From: Gonium pectorale
Taxonomy: Eukaryota > Chlorophyta > Chlorophyceae > Chlamydomonadales > Volvocaceae
DNA length: 19,704 nucleotides
Reading direction: 5' to 3'
NCBI GenBank assembly: GCA_001584585.1
Contig: LSYV01000046.1
Location: 396,506-416,209, forward strand
Shown: one piece after another, positions 10,301 through 16,300 of the stretch
Position numbering within the stretch: the stretch's first letter is position 1
Layout: every line of letters begins with the position of its first letter
Program-made: the position numbers and the translations under genes
Notes under the pieces: generated by a model
Told to the model about the DNA's origin: nothing
The model's input: the letters and a program-made list of their open reading frames with translations, nothing else
The model's database searches: none

Positions 10301-13300
10301 ATGGCAGGAAGCAAGGCTAGATGGCGCGGTAATTGAGCGGGTGGGGAAGAAGCAAGTCAAGCGGCAGCATGCTGAATGAATGAGTGCCCGCCGGTGGCCG
10401 CAGCCGGCGGCGGGCAAGGCAGGGATAGACGAGTGCGCTTATACATAAACTTAAAGATGCACGCAAAGTAAACCTAGCTAACCCTATCTAGCTGTGTGTG
10501 GTTTCTTCATATGCAAGCGAATGGACCTATGGCTGGAAACCCGGGCCTAGGCAACGAAATGATATAGGCAACGAAAGGCAAAAGACGGAGGAGCGTCCCG
10601 GGCTCATCTCACCAATGTTTACCGCATACTCCAGCCTCAGCTGTAAGTACGGCTGCATCGCGTACGGCGGCGCGGCTGGCGGGGCTGGCGGAGCTGGGGG
10701 GCTCGGGCTCGGCGGCGGCGGCGGCGACCAGGCGGCTCTGTCGCCCGCCGGCTTGCTGTACGAGTACTTCAGGATGAAGTTGCGGGACTGCTCGCCCCGC
10801 GCGCAGGTCGGGACGTCCGTGGTCGTGTAACCCTCGATCGTGTAACCGTAACTCATACCTCTGTTGTACGCATAGGTCAAGTTCTCCCACACGGCCGTAC
10901 GAGAGTATACAGGCCAGCCGTTCAGCATTGCCGTCACCTGTGAGACACCCATCAAGTGAAGCGAGGTCGTCATTTCACAAGCTCGAAGCCAGCAGCTTCG
11001 TTCGTCAACTGCTGGAGGCGGATTCGTTTCACCATGCACAGTCGACAATTGCGGCCTTGTCCAGCACGTGTGAACTCGCCACGCAACACACCCGCCCGCT
11101 ATCTACCGATACTGACCGTGACGTAGTACACAGGAAGGCCAACCTTGCGCCAGAAATTGATGTAGTCCAAGTTGTCCTCCATGTACGCGCACACGTAGTA
11201 GGTCGAGTTGGCGGGCAGGTCGTACACGACGGGCCACTCAAGACTGTTGCCAGCGCGGTTGAACACGGGCGTGCGTTCCGGCCGGGTGCCGCCGTACTTT
11301 GCCGTTATCCACAACGGATCCCCGGCGTCGCCGTCGACCCAGGTCGTGTCGTACGGGTCACCTGCCAAGCCGCTGCTGCTGCTCTGCGACGGCGGCGGCG
11401 AAGTCGTTACTGCGGCGCCACCCGTGCCCTCCGGAGGCCAGGACACGACGAGGCGAGGGCGCGGCAGATACACGGAGCCTCCCGTCAACGGCGAGGACCC
11501 TGTGTGCGGGCGTGCATGCACTCGTTAGGTGACGTACGTACGGCGTACGGCGTACGACCCGACGCCACGGGTATGTACATAATACCCATCCATGCGCCCG
11601 GCACCTTTCGGACGGATGTGCATCTTTTGTTTTGTATGTGGACACACACGCACACATGTGTCACATTTTATATTCGTCCGCTGGGAGGCAGTGCAGCACA
11701 CATACCATTTGCGTTGCCCCCGATGGACGGGCTGGCTAGCTAGGCGGGCGGACCTGCTGCCAACACAAGCACGCGGCTAGACGATGAATGCGCACGTACG
11801 CACGCACGCCATGCATCCGGGTTACGTTTCCCCGGCGGAAATGCACCCAGGTTGCGCTATCGACCGACGGTCAATCATCGACCCGCGCCTACGCTGGCCT
11901 CATGCGGCTAGCTGTACGGCGCAGCGAACAAGCACGTTCACGCATGCGTGCAGCCGACCAGCGCTGCTGGCGGGACGGGATCCTGCGCATGGCGACTGCA
12001 GGAGTGACGGCTGCGTGATCGGCCCTGTAGCAGGGGCGTGTATCCATTCCGCTACACTTAGAACAAAATCCAGGCCCGGGCCAGCATCTCCCCAACTTTG
12101 TTCCCACTTGTGGGATACGCTACCCTCGCAAGGACTAGTGCAACCTGCGCCCACCATAAGAGGTTGTGAAGGAGATCTGGAAGGCCAGGAAGGCCGAGGA
12201 CGGCGGGGGCGGTCTCGGCGGTGAGGGAGGGCGGGGCGGCGGGCTGGGCGGCGGGCGGGGCGGCCGGGGAGGCGGGGGAGGCCTTGGCGGCGGCGCTGGG
12301 CTTGGCGGGGAGGGCGGCGGACTTGGCGGCCTGGGGCTTGGCGGCGGCGGTGTCATGTAGGCCTGCGCCAGCTTCTCGCAGTACTGCTGGTTGTGCGTTG
12401 GCGAATGGTTGTTATTGCAGTCGTACCCGTTGCCGTACGGAGACCAGTGGTAGATGTGAAAGCCGTCGGTGCTCCAGAGGACCCACGTCTTGCTGAAGAA
12501 GAGGACTGCGAGCGGCGGGAGATCGAAAACGAAAGTGATAGCTTGGAAGTGCCGTCAGGATTGGCGGCACAGCTGCTCGCGCATTCGTGAGCCAGCAGCC
12601 GGTGCATGCCGAATCGGGACACGAGGATTGGGGCACGACACCGCGGGTGGGGCGTGAGCCGGCTTGGCATGGCAATTACGTCATTTCAGTTGCTGATCGA
12701 TAGAGCAGCGAGCGGCTTGCTTACTGCATTGGCGTACGGGTCGGCTGGCTATGCTAGGTCGCGACCTGCTAGCGATGATAACGGTCGGAGCCACCCTGTG
12801 CTCCCCATACTCGCACGTGCGGGGCGGCCAAGGCGATGCAGGGCATTTGCGGGCAGGGGGACTAACTGACTGAGGACTCGGCTCACTTTTGACTTCGATG
12901 AATATCCTGACGCCCAAGCCCCACAGGTTGAGGTCCTTGGTACGGCACGTGGGCTGCCAGCTGTCGCCGTACAGGAACATCTCGTTTGACAGCGTGCTGA
13001 CGGCCGTGTACTTGGGGTTAACGATGGAAACTGCGACGCCGAAGCGCGCCGAGATGAAGCCAAAGAGATCGACGCCGATGGCAGCGCCCACATCCCAGGC
13101 CACTGCAGGGGGCAAGGAGCGCGACCAGCGAACAACAGGCAGCGGGCAACCTCGGCCGGGCGCGCACACGCACACGGATACACAAGGTTGGAGCGCAGCA
13201 TGGAGCATGTGCGTTCGCTACATGGTTACACGCTACATGGTTGTAAGCAAGAGAAAGGAAGTGGGCCCCGGTACTCGATCAAGTGCATGCTCAGCGCATA

Positions 13301-16300
13301 CAGCGAGAACATACGAACGCAAGGTGGGTCATGAGCATCAAAAGGTGCGGAATGGAGTGCGAGCGACCGGGGCGGGGCGGCACAATAACATATCCCTGCC
13401 AGGCGCCTTGCTAAGCGCGGCGGCACGCGTGTTGAAGCAGGACCCAGTCCTGACTGCACGCGTTCCATTAGTGGTGTCCCAAAGTAAGTGGCGCATCCAG
13501 CCAGCCCGGATCGCGCGGCACGAAACCCGCTGGCCAGCATCTGAGGAGCTCCAAGCGCACGCACAAAAGGCGGAGAGAGAGGTGACACACACAGGTGCAC
13601 GTGCGCGCTAGCTCACGTACTAACGCCCAACGGCTAGATGGAGGGTAATAAGAAGCGGAGACAGGGCGGAGGAACACACACGCACACGCACGCGCACACG
13701 TATGTACTCACGCCCGACTCCGAGCCCCATGGCCGCCATCCTGAGGTTGTTGTAGCCGCACCGGCCCCCGGTGCGGTACAGCTGCAGCGTGGGCGCGGTC
13801 CAGAACTGCAGCGTGAACACGCCGTACTTGAGCTTGAGGCTGTCCAGGCTGACCCTCTTGGTGGTCTTGTTGGCCTCCAGGCTGTAGGAGAAGATGAGCT
13901 GCCAGCCGGCCATGTCGCCCCCCTGCAGCGAACCGCGCGCGTTGCATGCATGTATGTTTGTGTGCGCATCGGCAGTAGTAGTAGTAGTAGTAGCAGTAGT
14001 GTATGGGCGTATGTACACAGGTAGGCGCATTGACCGGGGGGCGGGGTAAGCGAAAGGCCGTTACTGGTAAATCTATCTATCTCCCGGATGCATACCGGTA
14101 TGTCAACACGCGCGGCTGTCAACGGGCATCCCGTGCGTGTGCGCGGCCTCGGCGAATGTTTGTCACAATTCACGGTTACAAGCAGTTTGTGAGGGCCGGG
14201 GTACTCCCGCCATTGCCGGCGGCTGGGCGGGGTGCGGGTACCGGTAGCTGGCCATTGACCCACGGGTCACTGGAGGAAGACGCGGGACGCCGAGGCCCGG
14301 CTTCACTTCCTCATCACGCATGCACGTTGCAAACGGCTGCAATCTGACAGCCGCCCTAACTCGTCAGCGATATGAATCCGCCACCGTAACATCGATCCGT
14401 GATCATCACCGGTGCGCAGCACGGCTAGGGTGCGTGGCTTTTGTAACCGCATGAGGCACGCCACGCGCGTCGCGGTGCAGAGTGCAGTGCTGCAAAGGCT
14501 GGTCTTGCTTTTTTTCTGTGCGAGGGAACGGCTACAGGTACAAGAGGGGCCTTGCGTGGCTGCGTGATGCCCCGCCTCGTGCCCCCCAATCATCAGCACC
14601 GCCCTCGGCGCCCTCGGCCCTTCGCCAACTGCCCCGCGTGCAATGCGCGACAGCGCAGCTGGACGGAAGGTTCGCTGGGTGGCGAACTTACCCACGCCCC
14701 CCCCCACACATACACCGCTCGCTGCCGCCCGTGCAATCTGCATTCGACAGCAAGGCCCATGGTCGGCCGCGGGGGCAGGTGGCCTGGAGCGACCATTGAC
14801 TGGTCGCCAACCGCACCGGCACCTCCACTTCCAACCCCCCGGCCACGCACGCTCGATCGCACGAGGTTTCTCTCTTTTTCCCCGTACCTTGAAAGCGTCA
14901 CAGCTGTCCTTGTTGACGGTCTTGTCAAACAGCGGCACGGTGCCCGACCACACCTGACCAAAGAGGCCGACCTTTAGGTTGGTGTTGAGCGGCCCGTAGT
15001 TGTAGTCCCCGTTGACGTAGTTTCGGGAGATGCCTGATGCGGGGACCGTACGGGCAACGTGCGTCACGTCAAGACGTGTACGGGTTGCTGTCCACAAAAC
15101 CGTACCGCTGTTATTTGCCTCAGCAGTATGGGCGATGCAGACCACACCCTTAACAATCCTGACCCTGTCACAATAACCGATTCAGACAGCATGACGCACC
15201 ACCCACACGTACATACGTACGGTGCGTGTACGGCATCGGCTACGATAACATGCATGCGCGTGTGCTTGCAATATTGCCGTACCTTGCGTCTGGCTGATCA
15301 CGAGTGTGACGGCGTTGTCGATGCCGATGTCAAAGAACACCAGGTCCATGTTGAAGCTCACACCGTAGCCGTACTGCATGCAGTACAGTACGGCAGTATA
15401 GATGCAGCAAGGCAGACCCGTGGGCCTGTGAATCCCGGCATACCGGTAGCGGCAAGACAGTCGAGGCTGCCGTGGCGGCAAGGGCGGTTTGCATTCTGCG
15501 CACGGTCCGCCTCCCGGCCTCGCACTTCCTTTTCGAGTCCGCAGGTAGGGACACGCACGAATGCACTCACCGTTGCGTTCCTGCGGTCGGGCGAGCGCTC
15601 CACAAAGTACCCGCCGCCGACGTCCACTCGGGCGCCCAGCTTCCGGCTGAGCACGTAGACGCCGTAAAAGTCCTTGAAGCGCGGGTCCGGATACGACTTG
15701 CCGTAAAACAGCTCCGGGTCGCCCTGTAGCTGCCGGGCTGCAACCCGCCCGTGTGTCAACGGCGGCAGGTCGCCCAGCGTCAGCGCAGCTCCGTCGGGAC
15801 CCACCAGCATGCTGCCAACACCAGTGGCGGCGCCGCCGGACGCCGTGGCAGCCCGTTGCAGCAGCTCCATGGCCCGGCGGCGCCGCCGGAGCAAGCTGTT
15901 CTCGGCGAGTCGTCGGACGTGGCGCTCTTGGGCGGTAATGAAGCCCCCCGGGTAGAGGGCATCAACGGGCGTGGTGGCCAGCTGCGGGAGCAGGCTGGTC
16001 AAGGCCAGGACGGCCTCTGCGCTGGCCCCCGCGCCCGCCGTCGCCACGCCTTCGTCATAGGCGTAGGGGTCAAAAGACGACTGGCCGCCGCTTCTGCCTG
16101 CGCGCATAGGAGGATGTAGGACGGGATTATTAGACCGGATTATGGGCGAGAAAGCGACCCGGTGCCCGTTCCTGTACGGCCGTCGCGCCGATCCGTGTGT
16201 TGTTCGCTCCGTACCCTCACATCCGTACAGATTCACGCCGAGCGCACGCATAGCGACGGACGGGATCGTCGTCGGCAAACCGTGGCCAGGATGAAAATAC

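Noticed and set aside
6801..12200. Pherophorin domains between the proline linkers
   Set aside because: The architecture resembles pherophorins, but the modules lack their multiple-cysteine pattern and have only two conserved cysteines.
14303..14887. Continuation of the exon frame downstream of 14888 as coding sequence
   Set aside because: A clean GTACGG donor ends the exon, the following residues lose protein character, and the next exon joins in phase 0.
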